Shown: positions 1 to 8,126, numbered from the stretch's first letter. The stretch is 64,000 nt of DNA from UBA7455 sp026713185 (GCA_963665785.1 OY762456.1:806001-870000); one strand, 5' to 3'. Translations and numbers: made by a program. The notes: generated from the letters alone by a model not told the origin.

Positions 1-441
1 GCTTTTTTTCACACTTTTGGGGAATTAGGCAAAGTTGGTCATATCAGAATCCAGCAGGGAGATAATCTTGGGCAACGGATGCAATTTGCATTGTCTACCG
101 CATTGTTGGAATCTGGCGTGCAACGCGCCATTCTTGCAGGCACCGATTGCCCGCCTGTCGATAAGTCATACCTGGACAAAGCTTTGGCAGCACTTGAGGA
201 CCACGATGCTGTATTGGGCCCGACGGAAGATGGCGGATATGGTCTGATTGGACTACGAAAAGTGCAGGCTGATTACTTCAGTGATATTCCCTGGAGCACC
301 GATTCAGTGTGTGCCGACACATGCGGTCGCTTTAATCGGAACGGACTTCACTGGTCACTGCTGCCGCAGATATGGGATGTAGACCGTCCCGAGGACATCA
401 TGAGATACCAGCAGTTCTGCCAAACGCTACCGCCCAGGTGA
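1..441 (+). CDS. TIGR04282-type glycosyltransferase (DUF2064), 5' end outside window
   Basis: The reading frame is open from base 1 and ends at a TGA at 439-441, so this is the C-terminal 146 residues of a longer protein. Visible family landmarks are Q-Q-G-D-N-L-G-Q-R-M, then A-G-T-D-C-P, then L-G-P-T-E-D-G-G-Y-G-L-I-G-L, then I-P-W-S-T and D-R-P-E-D-I near the end. These fit the GT-A fold family annotated as TIGR04282/DUF2064, often found beside polysaccharide or arsenosugar-type genes. The substrate is unknown. The neighbour on the left is not visible, so operon context cannot be judged. The family call is recognition of motif order, not an alignment. Confidence 0.8.
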   Translation, partial: AFFHTFGELGKVGHIRIQQGDNLGQRMQFALSTALLESGVQRAILAGTDCPPVDKSYLDKALAALEDHDAVLGPTEDGGYGLIGLRKVQADYFSDIPWSTDSVCADTCGRFNRNGLHWSLLPQIWDVDRPEDIMRYQQFCQTLPPR

Positions 442-569
442 GGGTTATTCCGCGCCCGGGTAAACATTGATTCAAGCCAATTTAGACTTAAAACTACATT
501 AAACAGTTATATATATAGAAAAAAACGATGTTTCAGTTATATTAAAATATAATGTAATGTACAGTTCTT

Positions 570-650
570 ATGACGGACCGTTTCAGAAACATCTTCAGCC
601 TCCTGGTGATAGCAGGGATTACAACCTACTTGCTATTGCTGGTAATCTAG
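570..650 (+). CDS. possible 26-residue single-membrane-segment peptide
   Basis: ATG at 570 to TAG at 648 encodes 26 residues: a short charged start (M-T-D-R-F-R-N) followed by an almost wholly hydrophobic stretch rich in L, I, V and T. That is the shape of a small one-pass membrane protein. A TATAAT lies at 548-553, but there is no clear Shine-Dalgarno sequence before the ATG. I do not recognise a family. It may be chance in an AT-rich spacer. Confidence 0.2.
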   Translation: MTDRFRNIFSLLVIAGITTYLLLLVI

Positions 651-675
651 TGGTCCAACAACTCTAGTGGTCCAA
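647..675. repeat. 12-base direct repeat, two copies
   Basis: The sequence ctagtggtccaa occurs at 647-658 and again at 664-675, 17 bases apart. It lies at the boundary between AT-rich host-like DNA and the GC-rich CsgG-like segment, so it may be a scar of an insertion. No partner copy was noticed on the other side of that gene. Confidence 0.6.
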
Positions 676-791
676 TGAGAACATGATGCTGAACGGGTGG
701 GGACGTCAGTGTTCTGTTCAGCCGGGATCCGTGACGTCTTACAAGGGGGCGGGAGAGTGCACAAGCACCCTCAATCGCGGCGCCATGCGCC

Positions 792-1940
792 TTAGAACTT
801 GCCGCGTTTCGGGCGCTGCCAGGAAGAGGCGAACTCAATGCCCGGGGGCGTCTCGGTAGACACGACGCGGTCGCCCCGGCTGACCTCGTCGGCAATGGAG
901 ATCGTCTCGGCGATGCTGAATCGGTCCTGCACCTGCGTCACGCGCGCGGTGCCCAGGTTCGTGTCCATGCTGCCGAGGCTGATGCCCGTCTCTGGATCGA
1001 TCAGCTCCTCGCCCCTCGAGATGACTTCGAGCACGTCGCCCGTGGCGACGGCGGAGCTGCCGAGATTGGTCCAGATCCGGCCACCTTCGGCGCGGACAAC
1101 GCTGCCGGATGCGGGCCGGGCGCCGATCTCCTTGATCAGTTCGTAGACACCCTCGTTGATCCCCGCGATGACAGCCTGGCCGATGGGCGTCTTCGAGAAG
1201 CTGGAGAAGAACCCGCCGAGCACACCGCCGCCGCTGACTCCCAGCCCGCCGACGATAAGTCCGCTCTCCCGGATGATCGACTCGATCTGCTTGGTGTAGA
1301 CCACTTCGCTGGTTTCCGCGTCCACCAGCCGAAAGTTCATTCCGACCCGTCCATGGCCGGATCTCAGCCCGATGGCCCCCAGCACACCGGCCCTGTCGCC
1401 GAACAGCCCGCCGAGGCCACCGCCTTTCTTTTCGGAAACCTTGGCTTCGTAGTCGGTCACGACGACCTGGACGAGGTATTGCGCGCCGAGTACGTTGCCC
1501 GTCTTCGCGCCGGACGCTTCGGTGACGCGCTCCGAAGTCACCAGATCCTGCTCCTGGATGATCGATTCCAAGGCCGTCCGCTCCAAGAGCCGGAATCGGC
1601 CGGTCCGGTTCATGATGTCGGTTACGATCGCCTCGATGCCGTTCACGGGCACCATGCCGACGTTCTCCGTCCCAAGGGCGACAACGGACTTGCCGTCGGC
1701 GGCCACCATCTGCAGCGTCGAAGCCGCGCTCCTGTTGTCGACCGGCAGGACGGCCACGCGGGACCGGCCGCCTGCGTAGGCGCCCCACTCCAGATTGATG
1801 AGGTACTTGGCGTCAATGGCGTCGATGGTCTCGGGCAGCGGCAGTCGCGCCTTCTCGCCGACCGCATAGGCCAGATAGTCGGCGACGGCCGGTATGCAGG
1901 CGAGCAGACCCGCCAGCGCCACCACAGTGCGGAACCGCAT
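792..1940 (-). CDS. CsgG-family outer-membrane secretion/assembly protein
   Basis: From the ATG at 1940 the product is 382 residues. It opens with a basic/hydrophobic export signal (M-R-F-R-T-V-V-A-L-A-G) containing L-L-A-C, a weak lipobox, and A-V-A, a possible signal-peptidase I site. The body has R-V-A-V-L-P-V-D-N, a central F-R-L-L-E-R segment and a Gly-rich stretch G-G-G-L-G-G-L-F-G-D, as in CsgG/DUF799-type pore or assembly proteins. A GTG at 2036 in the same frame would add 32 non-export-like residues, so I prefer 1940. Its base composition is much GC-richer than its neighbours, it stands alone with no other curli genes (csgA, B, E, F), and an IS element lies just upstream. This suggests horizontal acquisition. 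The exact substrate is unknown. Confidence 0.65.
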   Translation of the reverse strand: MRFRTVVALAGLLACIPAVADYLAYAVGEKARLPLPETIDAIDAKYLINLEWGAYAGGRSRVAVLPVDNRSAASTLQMVAADGKSVVALGTENVGMVPVNGIEAIVTDIMNRTGRFRLLERTALESIIQEQDLVTSERVTEASGAKTGNVLGAQYLVQVVVTDYEAKVSEKKGGGLGGLFGDRAGVLGAIGLRSGHGRVGMNFRLVDAETSEVVYTKQIESIIRESGLIVGGLGVSGGGVLGGFFSSFSKTPIGQAVIAGINEGVYELIKEIGARPASGSVVRAEGGRIWTNLGSSAVATGDVLEVISRGEELIDPETGISLGSMDTNLGTARVTQVQDRFSIAETISIADEVSRGDRVVSTETPPGIEFASSWQRPKRGKF

Positions 1941-2117
1941 CGCTGGCGAACGGGATGCCGCAATGTCGTGCTTTGTTCCAGTGTTCAAGTTGTTGCCATG
2001 CATGTCTTTCGTTCTGTAGCCGCGACCAGTTACCACAAACCGGATTCGCTGCTCGATCCTGTATCCACTTTACACAATTGACTATAGTCCAAACCGTTTC
2101 CTGAAACAAGTCCAATC

Positions 2118-3990
2118 CTTCAGAGAGGCATGTGCGCTGTAGAGTTTTTCAGGAGTTTTTCGGCCACTTCTGGGCTACAGTCCAAGTATTTCCCACCCGA
2201 TTTCAGATGTAGTCCCACCTCACAGCAGATGGTCATGCCGTCATCTGCCGGAAAGTCAGCGCAGGAACCTGAACCAGGGTAAAAACAAGTGAGAATATGA
2301 GCCATGAATGCGACATTCTGTCATTTACGAGACTGCGAAGCTGTCGTTTCTATGACGTGTTGGGTATTGAGACAGAGGCAATCCCGGCCAGAGTGCCGCT
2401 GATGTGCCTGTAGGATCGAAAGCTCAGCGCAGAGGCTATCCGGTATCCAGCAAGGGTACCGGCTTGACCAGGGAACGCATCTGTTCCGGGCGGCCTTCTT
2501 GAACATGACCCAATGCCAGTGCCATCATGATCGCCATCGCCAGACCGACCCGTACCTGCATCTTCGCCTTGCCACGGATGTAGTGATGCTCAAAGCCAAA
2601 GCTTTGATCTATGCGGCTGTTAATCCGTTCCAGCGCACTGCGCCGATGGTAACCTCGCCGCCAGGAAGGACTGTCATAAGGGGTGGGTGTAAAAATACGC
2701 CGATCCTGCTGCCCGATATTAATGCGCACAATACGACCATAATCGCCCGCTTTCGTACCCGCCTGCCGGTAGCACGCTTCCCGGCCAGCACACTTAAGCC
2801 CGTAAGCGGCGGCCGGACAACGATACTTCAATGTATTGCGCGTCGCTTCAAAACCCTGGAAGGCCAGCGGTCGCTGCTCTCCGGTCTCTGGGCAAACACA
2901 AAACACCTCCCCTTTTTCGCTATGTACGATGTTATCAGCACGGTCTGGATAGAGTGGCCGGGTAACGATGATCTCGGGGTTGTAGTCGGGGTCCTGTTTC
3001 TCTGCCTGCCAATGTTTAACGGTATCCACCAACGGCCGGATGTGGTTTTGATCCCACAAATCCTGTTTCAAGGCGGTACTATCCAAGCCACGGTCTGCCG
3101 TGAAGTCCTGACAACGCTCTCCCAGTTCCGGGGTCTCGGTAAACAGGGTTTCCAGTTGCACCGCCAGTTCTTTGTTTTCCGAGCGGGACGCCTGCTGGAT
3201 GCTGAACGCCACCGGGATTTCGTATGCAGTATCGGCAATCAGATGCAGACTATAACCAAACCAGGTCTTTATCTTCTGCCATGGCTTGCCGTCCTTCGAC
3301 ACCCCTTTGGTCTCATGCTTGCCCCAGTCCGCATCCGGGTCAGAGGTTTTCCCGGTCTTCTTATTCTTGCTCCCGGTAGCATGACTCGCAATCGCCTTAC
3401 CGTCATACCCCAGGTGTTCACCAAAGTCCGGCAGTACGGTCATTAATTGTTGCCGCAACGTCGGTATCATGGCGGCGATCAAACCTTGTTTCTGCTCCAT
3501 CTTCAGTACCAGCTTCAGAAACCGGGAGAAGTTGTGACTATCCGGTATGGTAGAGCGCTGCGGTTGGCTCACAAAGTTCACCCTGAGCACACCATCGACA
3601 CGTTCGAGAACTTTTTTGGGCGGACTTTGCAGCGGCGTCGGGTCGAACTCGCAGAGCGTCAGCAAGGCCGGGTTGCGCCGCAGTTCGCGCAACAAGGATT
3701 CGATGCTCTCGTGTTGAAAGACAACACCGGCGAGGAGTGCCCGCCACATGGTAGCAACGGGGAAGTCATTACGGCCATGGCCGCGCATTTGCTGTAGAGC
3801 GGCGATGATATCCTGGTCGGGTAAGTACCGGAACACCAGTTCCAGGCGTTGGAGGTCGGGTAATGCCTCGACATTGTCCCATGAAAAGAGGATACTTTGT
3901 GTGGTCGCCATGAATTGTCTTTCGTCGCAAATTGATAATGTTGGTTTATACCACATGGCGGCCATCTATGCAACATAAGTCATTGATATA
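2118..3990 (-). mobile_element. insertion element with an intact DDE transposase gene
   Basis: The segment carries one long transposase gene (2436-3911) and about 320 bases of downstream non-coding DNA. That downstream DNA and the 3' part of the transposase recur, diverged, at 4173-4850. The right boundary is a guess, and I could not find convincing terminal inverted repeats or a target-site duplication by eye. The left limit is where similarity with the second copy begins (ttcagagaggcatgtgcgct). Confidence 0.65.
2436..3911 (-). CDS. DDE transposase (IS4/IS5-superfamily-like)
   Basis: 491 residues from the ATG at 3911 (M-A-T-T-Q-S-I-L-F-S-W). An upstream start at 3965 is also open, but its extra 18 residues look unlike a protein start. 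Candidate catalytic acids are D in Y-D-G-K-A-I-A-S, D in T-A-D-R-G-L-D-S, and E in the C-terminal Y-H-R-R-S-A-L-E-R-I-N-S-R block followed by F-G-F-E-H-H. This is the D-D-E layout of RNase-H-fold transposases. A cysteine-rich segment sits before the last motif. The gene is unbroken, so the element may be active. A 5'-truncated relative lies next to it in the same orientation. The IS family is not assigned with certainty. Confidence 0.85.
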   Translation of the reverse strand: MATTQSILFSWDNVEALPDLQRLELVFRYLPDQDIIAALQQMRGHGRNDFPVATMWRALLAGVVFQHESIESLLRELRRNPALLTLCEFDPTPLQSPPKKVLERVDGVLRVNFVSQPQRSTIPDSHNFSRFLKLVLKMEQKQGLIAAMIPTLRQQLMTVLPDFGEHLGYDGKAIASHATGSKNKKTGKTSDPDADWGKHETKGVSKDGKPWQKIKTWFGYSLHLIADTAYEIPVAFSIQQASRSENKELAVQLETLFTETPELGERCQDFTADRGLDSTALKQDLWDQNHIRPLVDTVKHWQAEKQDPDYNPEIIVTRPLYPDRADNIVHSEKGEVFCVCPETGEQRPLAFQGFEATRNTLKYRCPAAAYGLKCAGREACYRQAGTKAGDYGRIVRINIGQQDRRIFTPTPYDSPSWRRGYHRRSALERINSRIDQSFGFEHHYIRGKAKMQVRVGLAMAIMMALALGHVQEGRPEQMRSLVKPVPLLDTG

Positions 3991-4172
3991 TTTAGATTAT
4001 ATTGATGACATAAAGGATCTTCAGAGCGCTATTGCAGCTTGGGGTGAAAATCCGGGAATTGACAGTTTGCCAGCCCGTCAACCCGCATTCTTTCGTTTTT
4101 TTGTGGGGTAAAGAGATCTGACCCTGCTCTGGAGACCAGTAGAATCAAGCCATCATAGACAGCGTAAATGCC

Positions 4173-4850
4173 TCTTCAGAGAGGCATGTGCGCTGTAGAG
4201 TTTTTCGGCCACTTCTGGGCTACAGTCCAAGTATTTCCCACCCGATTTCAAAAGCGAACGACAGCTCGCGCAGTCTTGTGGATGTAATTCCACTCTCCGG
4301 CAAAGTGGTCCTGCCGTTATCTGCCGGAAAGTCAGCGCAGGAACCTGAACCAGGGTAAAAACAAGTGAGAATATGAGCCATGAATGCGACATTCTGTCAT
4401 TTACGAGACTGCGAAGCTGTCGTTTCTATGACGTGTTGGGTATTGAGACAGAGGCAATCCCGGCCAGAGTGCCGCTGATGTGCCTGTAGGGTCGAAAGCT
4501 CAGCGCAGCGGCTTATCCGGTATCCAGTAAGGGTACCGGCTTGACCAGGGACCGCATCTGTTCCGGGCGGCCTTCCTGAACGTGGCCCAAGGCCAGTGCC
4601 ATCATGATCGCCAGCGCCAGACCGACCCGTACCTGCATCTTCGCCTTGCCACGGATGTAGTGATGCTCAAAGCCAAAGCTTTGATCGACACGGCTGTTAA
4701 TCCGTTCCAGCGCACTGCGCCGATGGTAACCACGTCGCCAGGAAGGACTGCCATATGGGGTAGGCGTAAAGATACGCCGGTCCTGCTTCTTGATATCAAT
4801 GCGTACGATACGACCATAATCGCCCGCTTTTGTACCCGCCTGACGGCTAC
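4173..4850 (-). mobile_element. truncated second copy of the same IS type
   Basis: Similarity to 2118-2790 runs from the ttcagagaggc block at 4174 to about 4850, where it stops abruptly 49 bases before the coaE stop codon. The two copies differ by indels: copy 1 has an extra agg-agttttt stretch, and copy 2 has about 30 more bases after 4250. They also carry scattered substitutions, so they are related elements rather than a fresh duplication. A short palindrome gcctct-tcag-agaggc lies at the left edge (4166-4181). Confidence 0.75.
4513..4850 (-). pseudogene. C-terminal fragment of the DDE transposase
   Basis: This encodes the final 112 or so residues of the same transposase, from R-Q-A-G-T-K-A-G-D-Y-G to the common end P-V-P-L-L-D-T-G, with the third catalytic motif (Y-H-R-R-S-A-L-E) intact. 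The first two catalytic acids are missing. The fragment begins at the point where host DNA downstream of coaE resumes, so it is a 5'-truncated relic and cannot make an active transposase. The frame happens to stay open to 4923, reading into the coaE end in another frame. Confidence 0.85.
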
Positions 4851-4898
4851 GAGCTATACTTCCCACATCTGAAGAAATGGGTTTGACGCGCCGTATCA

Positions 4899-5498
4899 TC
4901 AGGAACCATCCAATCGCTGCCACTGCGCCTTTAACTGATCAATGAGCGCCTGTTGATTCAGGTTGTTCTCCATCACGATGTCTGCTTTTGCAATGCGTTC
5001 TTCGTTTGTAAGCTGTGCCTGCAGACGGTTTTCAACGGCTTCCCTGCTCAGGCCATCCCTGGCTATACTTCGTTCGATGGCAACCTCACGATCAACAACG
5101 ATGACCCAGGTCTCATCGCCAATATCCTGCCAACCTGCTTCAAATAGAACAGCGGCTTCAAGCACAACGATTCCTTCCGGGTCCTTGCTGCGGATTTCTG
5201 CGATATCCGCTTCCACCAGTCGGCGTATCTCCGGCCAGACGATATCGGTTAGCTTTTCAAGTGCATCCTGATCCCCAAAAACTTTGCTGCCCAGGATTTT
5301 TCTGTCAATTTGATGATCGTCATCAATCAGGTCATCGCCAAAAGTAGCGATGACTTCACGGTAGGCTCTGGTTCCGGATTCGTAAACCCGGTGTCCGGCT
5401 TTATCCGCGTCAATAATGTATGCACCCTGTTCCGCCAGAAATTGAGTGGCGGTGGATTTGCCGGAAGCAAGACCTCCGGTCAGACAGATTATCCGCAT
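4899..5498 (-). CDS. coaE: dephospho-CoA kinase
   Basis: 199 residues, the usual CoaE length. It catalyses the last step of coenzyme A synthesis, phosphorylating the 3'-OH of dephospho-CoA in the cytoplasm. The P-loop G-G-L-A-S-G-K-S-T is at residues 8-16, followed by Y-I-I-D-A-D-K-A-G-H, the CoA-site aspartates typical of the family, and later E-A-A-V-L-F-E-A-G-W. The ATG at 5496-5498 has a strong SD (GGAGGT). Its first 11 codons and leader are part of a 117-bp tandem duplication. Downstream DNA is an IS remnant, so the usual neighbours such as pilD and yacG are absent here. Confidence 0.95.
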   Translation of the reverse strand: MRIICLTGGLASGKSTATQFLAEQGAYIIDADKAGHRVYESGTRAYREVIATFGDDLIDDDHQIDRKILGSKVFGDQDALEKLTDIVWPEIRRLVEADIAEIRSKDPEGIVVLEAAVLFEAGWQDIGDETWVIVVDREVAIERSIARDGLSREAVENRLQAQLTNEERIAKADIVMENNLNQQALIDQLKAQWQRLDGS

Positions 5499-5700
5499 AT
5501 GACCTCCAGGATATTCTCATATATACGAGTTCTGATGTTCAGGATTGACTGCCTCTACAAAAAAATCCGCACATGACCCTAAAGCAAGACCTCCGGTCAG
5601 ACAGATTATCCGCATATGACCTCCAGGATATTCTCATATATACGAGTTCTGATGTTCAGGATTGACTGCCTCTACAAAAAAATCCGCACATGACCCTAAA
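5467..5700. repeat. perfect 117-bp tandem duplication spanning the coaE start
   Basis: Unit 1 (5467-5583) and unit 2 (5584-5700) are identical base for base. Each unit carries the first codons of coaE, its ATG, its GGAGGT ribosome site and about 85 bases of leader. Short homology (aagcaag) at the junctions could have seeded the event. Perfect identity means a recent event or strong correction. Confidence 0.95.
5517..5615 (-). pseudogene. duplicated coaE start forming a 32-codon leader ORF
   Basis: The upstream copy of the coaE start keeps GGAGGT and ATG and encodes the same first residues (M-R-I-I-C-L-T-G-G-L-A), then runs through the junction into leader sequence and stops at 5517. The stop lies about 18 bases before the real coaE start codon. 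If transcribed from upstream it would be translated ahead of coaE. A functional role is not implied, but it is positioned to affect coaE translation. Confidence 0.5.
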
Positions 5701-5713
5701 GGTAATCTCAAAT

Positions 5714-6352
5714 TCAACGGTTCTGTTGTTTGAGATTGACCGCTTCAAACTCACCTTTGTTGAGTGCTGCCACAAGATCCGACATTCCCTGTATCGGTTC
5801 GGGAAATCTTGTGGCACAGCGTCCTATGTGGCTGACGATATGGGAATCACTGCCGGCAATCCCCAGATAACCCAGTTTGTAGGCGTTATCCAGTGCAATC
5901 TGATCTTCGTTTTGTCTACTGCCCCCATTATAGACCTCTACAATACGGACACCTCTGGGAATGCCGTATTCCTCGGTGTGGGCAAACATGCCGACCCGAG
6001 GTCGTCCGGGGTGACAGGGAACTGCCACGGCGCCGTGTTGTTCACTGACTTCCAGCACCATTTCCAGCGCCAGATTGATGCTGGTAAAGTCAAATGCTCT
6101 GGTCAGGGCTGCAGTGACTCCAAAGACCAGAACATGCCCGTATTCGGTTTCGACCTCGGCTCCTTTGAGGATGATCAGATTGAATTTTTCGGCAAGCTCA
6201 GAGTAATCTGACTCGAAATCAAATTGCCGATGCTCGGTCAACACAAATCCGTCGATCGGGATATTCCTGGACCGTATCCATTGACAGTAATTTTCCACCT
6301 TGGCCCGACCATCGTCTGACTTAATGGAATGTGTGTGCAGATCCAGAAGCAA
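5714..6352 (-). CDS. PHP-domain metal-dependent phosphoesterase
   Basis: 212 residues starting at a TTG (6350-6352) with GGAG seven bases upstream. An in-frame stop just above rules out a longer start. The PHP metal-binding set is visible: H-T-H-S at residues 6-9, T-E-H near 39, G-A-E-V-E near 64, P-C-H-P-G-R near 112, and G-S-D-S-H in the last third. Such proteins hydrolyse phosphoesters using two or three metal ions. The short stand-alone form acts on nucleotides or sugar phosphates, and the substrate cannot be read here. It lies upstream of the coaE duplication on the same strand, so read-through into coaE is possible. Confidence 0.85.
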   Translation of the reverse strand: MLLDLHTHSIKSDDGRAKVENYCQWIRSRNIPIDGFVLTEHRQFDFESDYSELAEKFNLIILKGAEVETEYGHVLVFGVTAALTRAFDFTSINLALEMVLEVSEQHGAVAVPCHPGRPRVGMFAHTEEYGIPRGVRIVEVYNGGSRQNEDQIALDNAYKLGYLGIAGSDSHIVSHIGRCATRFPEPIQGMSDLVAALNKGEFEAVNLKQQNR

Positions 6353-6445
6353 GGAGAATCTCCGAAAACATCAACGACAAACTGCCACAGTGCACTCATT
6401 TGTGCAAGCGGGACACTCAGCCGTGCGAGCGAATTGACTCGCAAG

Positions 6446-6506
6446 TACACCGTCCTGCCTGCTGCAAATTAAACAACTCCCATCAAACATGACGAAGAAA
6501 ATCCAG
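6446..6506. repeat. left flanking repeat of the inverted-repeat element
   Basis: Contains block 1 (taca-ccgtcctgcctgctgcaa) followed at once by block 2 (attaaacaac, then catcaaacatgac and aagaaaatcca). The same blocks recur near 6716-6781 in the opposite order, as expected if a tandem pair had been split by insertion of the 145-bp element. Confidence 0.7.
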
Positions 6507-6558
6507 GTTAGCCAGCCTGAACGATACTAAAAAAATAAGTACGGCATCCGACATACAG

Positions 6559-6703
6559 CAGATGGCTTTGGGGTGTTCATTTGCGCAAGCATAATGTCGG
6601 AGCGCCGAGCTGGAGGAGCATGACTACAGGCATGCGGGGGAAGCTCGGGAATCCGGGAGGGACGCGCAGACGCTGGAGCAAATGAACGCCCCAAAGCCAT
6701 CTG
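6559..6703. repeat. nested inverted-repeat element, possible miniature transposon or structured RNA
   Basis: The outer arms 6559-6590 and 6672-6703 are 32 bases each and pair with only a few mismatches. Each begins with the same cagatggctttgggg core. Inside are a second perfect pair, ccgagct (6605-6611) with agctcgg (6642-6648), and a third, gcatg (6618-6622) with catgc (6631-6635). The whole segment could fold into one long hairpin or cruciform. No ORF spans it. Confidence 0.8.
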
Positions 6704-6715
6704 CGAACACACTCG

Positions 6716-6781
6716 TTAATTAAACAAGCCCTCATCAAACATGACCAAGAGAATCCAAATACACCCTCCTGCCTGCTGCAA
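6716..6781. repeat. right flanking repeat of the inverted-repeat element
   Basis: Contains block 2 (ttaattaaacaag, then catcaaacatgac and aagagaatcca) followed by block 1 (tacaccctcctgcctgctgcaa), the reverse of the order at 6446-6506. It lies just before the aldo/keto reductase gene and probably in its leader. Confidence 0.7.
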
Positions 6782-6875
6782 AAACACTCTTCCATTGACA
6801 AAGTCCCGGCAATGCTCCATAACATCCCTGAATGGTTTTAATATTTCGATACGGGTGAAAACAGAGGAGCCTGTT

Positions 6876-8111
6876 GTGAAGAATAAAAATTCGATTAAGC
6901 GTCGTACCCTTTTGCGTCTTGGAGCCATGACCGGTCTGGCGACGGGTCTGTCCATACAGTCTGCAACCGGTAATACCGGGAAAGGAGTTACAGGAGAACA
7001 GGGTGTAAAGCGATATGTCACGCTGGGTAGAACCGGTTTGAAAATTTCTGACATCTCTTTCGGTTCCTCCCGCCTCAGAAATGGTGAGGAGCGCCTGGTC
7101 AGGCACGCTTTGGATATGGGAATCAATTATTACGATACCGCGGAAGGCTACACCAGGGGGGTATCGGAAAGTGTGATTGGCAATGCGCTAAAGGGTGACA
7201 GAGACCGCGTTTATCTGGCAACCAAGAAGCATGTTGGCGCAGATACCCCGGCCAGTGAAATTATGCAGACGTTGGAGAATAGCCTGCGCAAGCTGCGCAC
7301 GGACTATGTGGATATTTTCTTCAATCATGCGGTGAATGACATAGAACGATTGAAAAACCCGGAATGGCACGAATTTGTGGCCAAGGCCAGGCAACAGGGG
7401 AAGATACGGTTTACCGGCATTTCCGGTCATGCCGGTCGACTGACGGAATGCGTCAAGTATGCGGTTGAACAGGACATGGTGGATGCATTGCTGATTGCAA
7501 CCAACTTCGGTGAAGATCCCTCATTTTATGAGAAGTTCACCAAGGGATTCGACTTTGTAGCCAATCAGCAGACACTGCCCGATGCCCTGGCTCTGGCAAA
7601 AGAAAAGCAGGTTGGCGTGGTTGCAATGAAGGTTCTGCGGGGCGCCAGATTGAATGATATGCGGCCCTTTGAAAAGGGTGGCGCAACCTATGCTCAGGCG
7701 GCATTTAAATGGGTACTCGGCAATCAGAATGTGGATGCTGCCATTGTTTCCATGACCTCGACTGATCTCATTGATGAGTATCTTGGCGGGTCGGGCGGGC
7801 TTGCGGTAAACGAAACTGACATGGAATTGCTGGGACAGTATGCTCAATTAACCGATATGAGCTACTGCAGACATTCCTGCAATGATTGCGAAGGGGCTTG
7901 TCCTTATAACGTCTCGATTCCGGATGTTTTGCGAACCCGGATGTATGCAACGGACTATGGCGACTTTGCTTTTGCAAAAGCAGAGTATGGCCAGCTTGCA
8001 CACAATGCCAGTCCCTGCCTTTCCTGCGATGGGTCACCTTGCAGAGATGCGTGTACACACAGTATTCCTGTTGCGGACCTGTGTGCACCAACGCACCAGT
8101 TGCTTGCTTAG
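6876..8111 (+). CDS. Tat-exported aldo/keto reductase with C-terminal 4Fe-4S motifs
   Basis: 411 residues from the GTG at 6876, which has GAGGAG six bases upstream. An ATG at 6741 is in frame but lies in repeat DNA. The N-terminus has K-R-R-T-L-L-R followed by a hydrophobic run, a twin-arginine signal, so the folded, cofactor-loaded enzyme is probably moved to the periplasm. The body is an aldo/keto reductase barrel (Y-V-T-L-G-R-T-G-L-K-I-S, Y-D-T-A-E-G-Y, T-K-K-H). The tail has two cysteine groups, C-R-H-S-C-N-D-C-E-G-A-C-P and C-L-S-C-D-G-S-P-C-R-D-A-C, able to hold Fe-S clusters. The gene is 15 bases upstream of larC and likely cotranscribed. The substrate is unknown. Confidence 0.85.
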   Translation: MKNKNSIKRRTLLRLGAMTGLATGLSIQSATGNTGKGVTGEQGVKRYVTLGRTGLKISDISFGSSRLRNGEERLVRHALDMGINYYDTAEGYTRGVSESVIGNALKGDRDRVYLATKKHVGADTPASEIMQTLENSLRKLRTDYVDIFFNHAVNDIERLKNPEWHEFVAKARQQGKIRFTGISGHAGRLTECVKYAVEQDMVDALLIATNFGEDPSFYEKFTKGFDFVANQQTLPDALALAKEKQVGVVAMKVLRGARLNDMRPFEKGGATYAQAAFKWVLGNQNVDAAIVSMTSTDLIDEYLGGSGGLAVNETDMELLGQYAQLTDMSYCRHSCNDCEGACPYNVSIPDVLRTRMYATDYGDFAFAKAEYGQLAHNASPCLSCDGSPCRDACTHSIPVADLCAPTHQLLA

Positions 8112-8126
8112 TGTGTATGATCCCCA

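Larger units (their letters stand above)
442..791. other. AT-rich gene-poor spacer between the glycosyltransferase and the CsgG-like gene
   Basis: About 350 bases with no convincing long gene. The first half (about 475-565) is strongly AT-rich and contains a TATAAT at 548-553, but no good -35 box at 16-18 bases. The second half changes to GC-rich DNA before the CsgG-like gene, so a composition boundary falls near 650-700. It holds one tiny ORF (570-650) and a 12-base direct repeat, both listed separately. Confidence 0.6.
6353..6875. other. gene-free region with repeats before the aldo/keto reductase
   Basis: About 520 bases with no convincing protein gene. It contains a nested inverted-repeat element (6559-6703) flanked by two imperfect direct repeats that carry the same two blocks in swapped order. 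These are listed separately. No tRNA or clear promoter was recognised. Confidence 0.6.

Noticed and set aside
835..1788. 317-residue minus-strand frame inside the CsgG-like gene
   Set aside because: Arg/Gly-rich out-of-frame reading of a GC-rich gene, without a family match.
1353..2081. 242-residue plus-strand reading frame opposite the CsgG-like gene
   Set aside because: High-GC antisense shadow of a gene with a clear export signal and family motifs, and no domain of its own.
2120..2305. Small minus-strand frame sharing a block with one at 4153-4392
   Set aside because: The shared block (L-K-S-G-G-K-Y-L-D-C) comes from duplicated IS DNA. Frames diverge elsewhere and no start site is evident.
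2499..3446. 315-residue plus-strand frame over the transposase
   Set aside because: Antisense to a complete DDE transposase with intact catalytic motifs.
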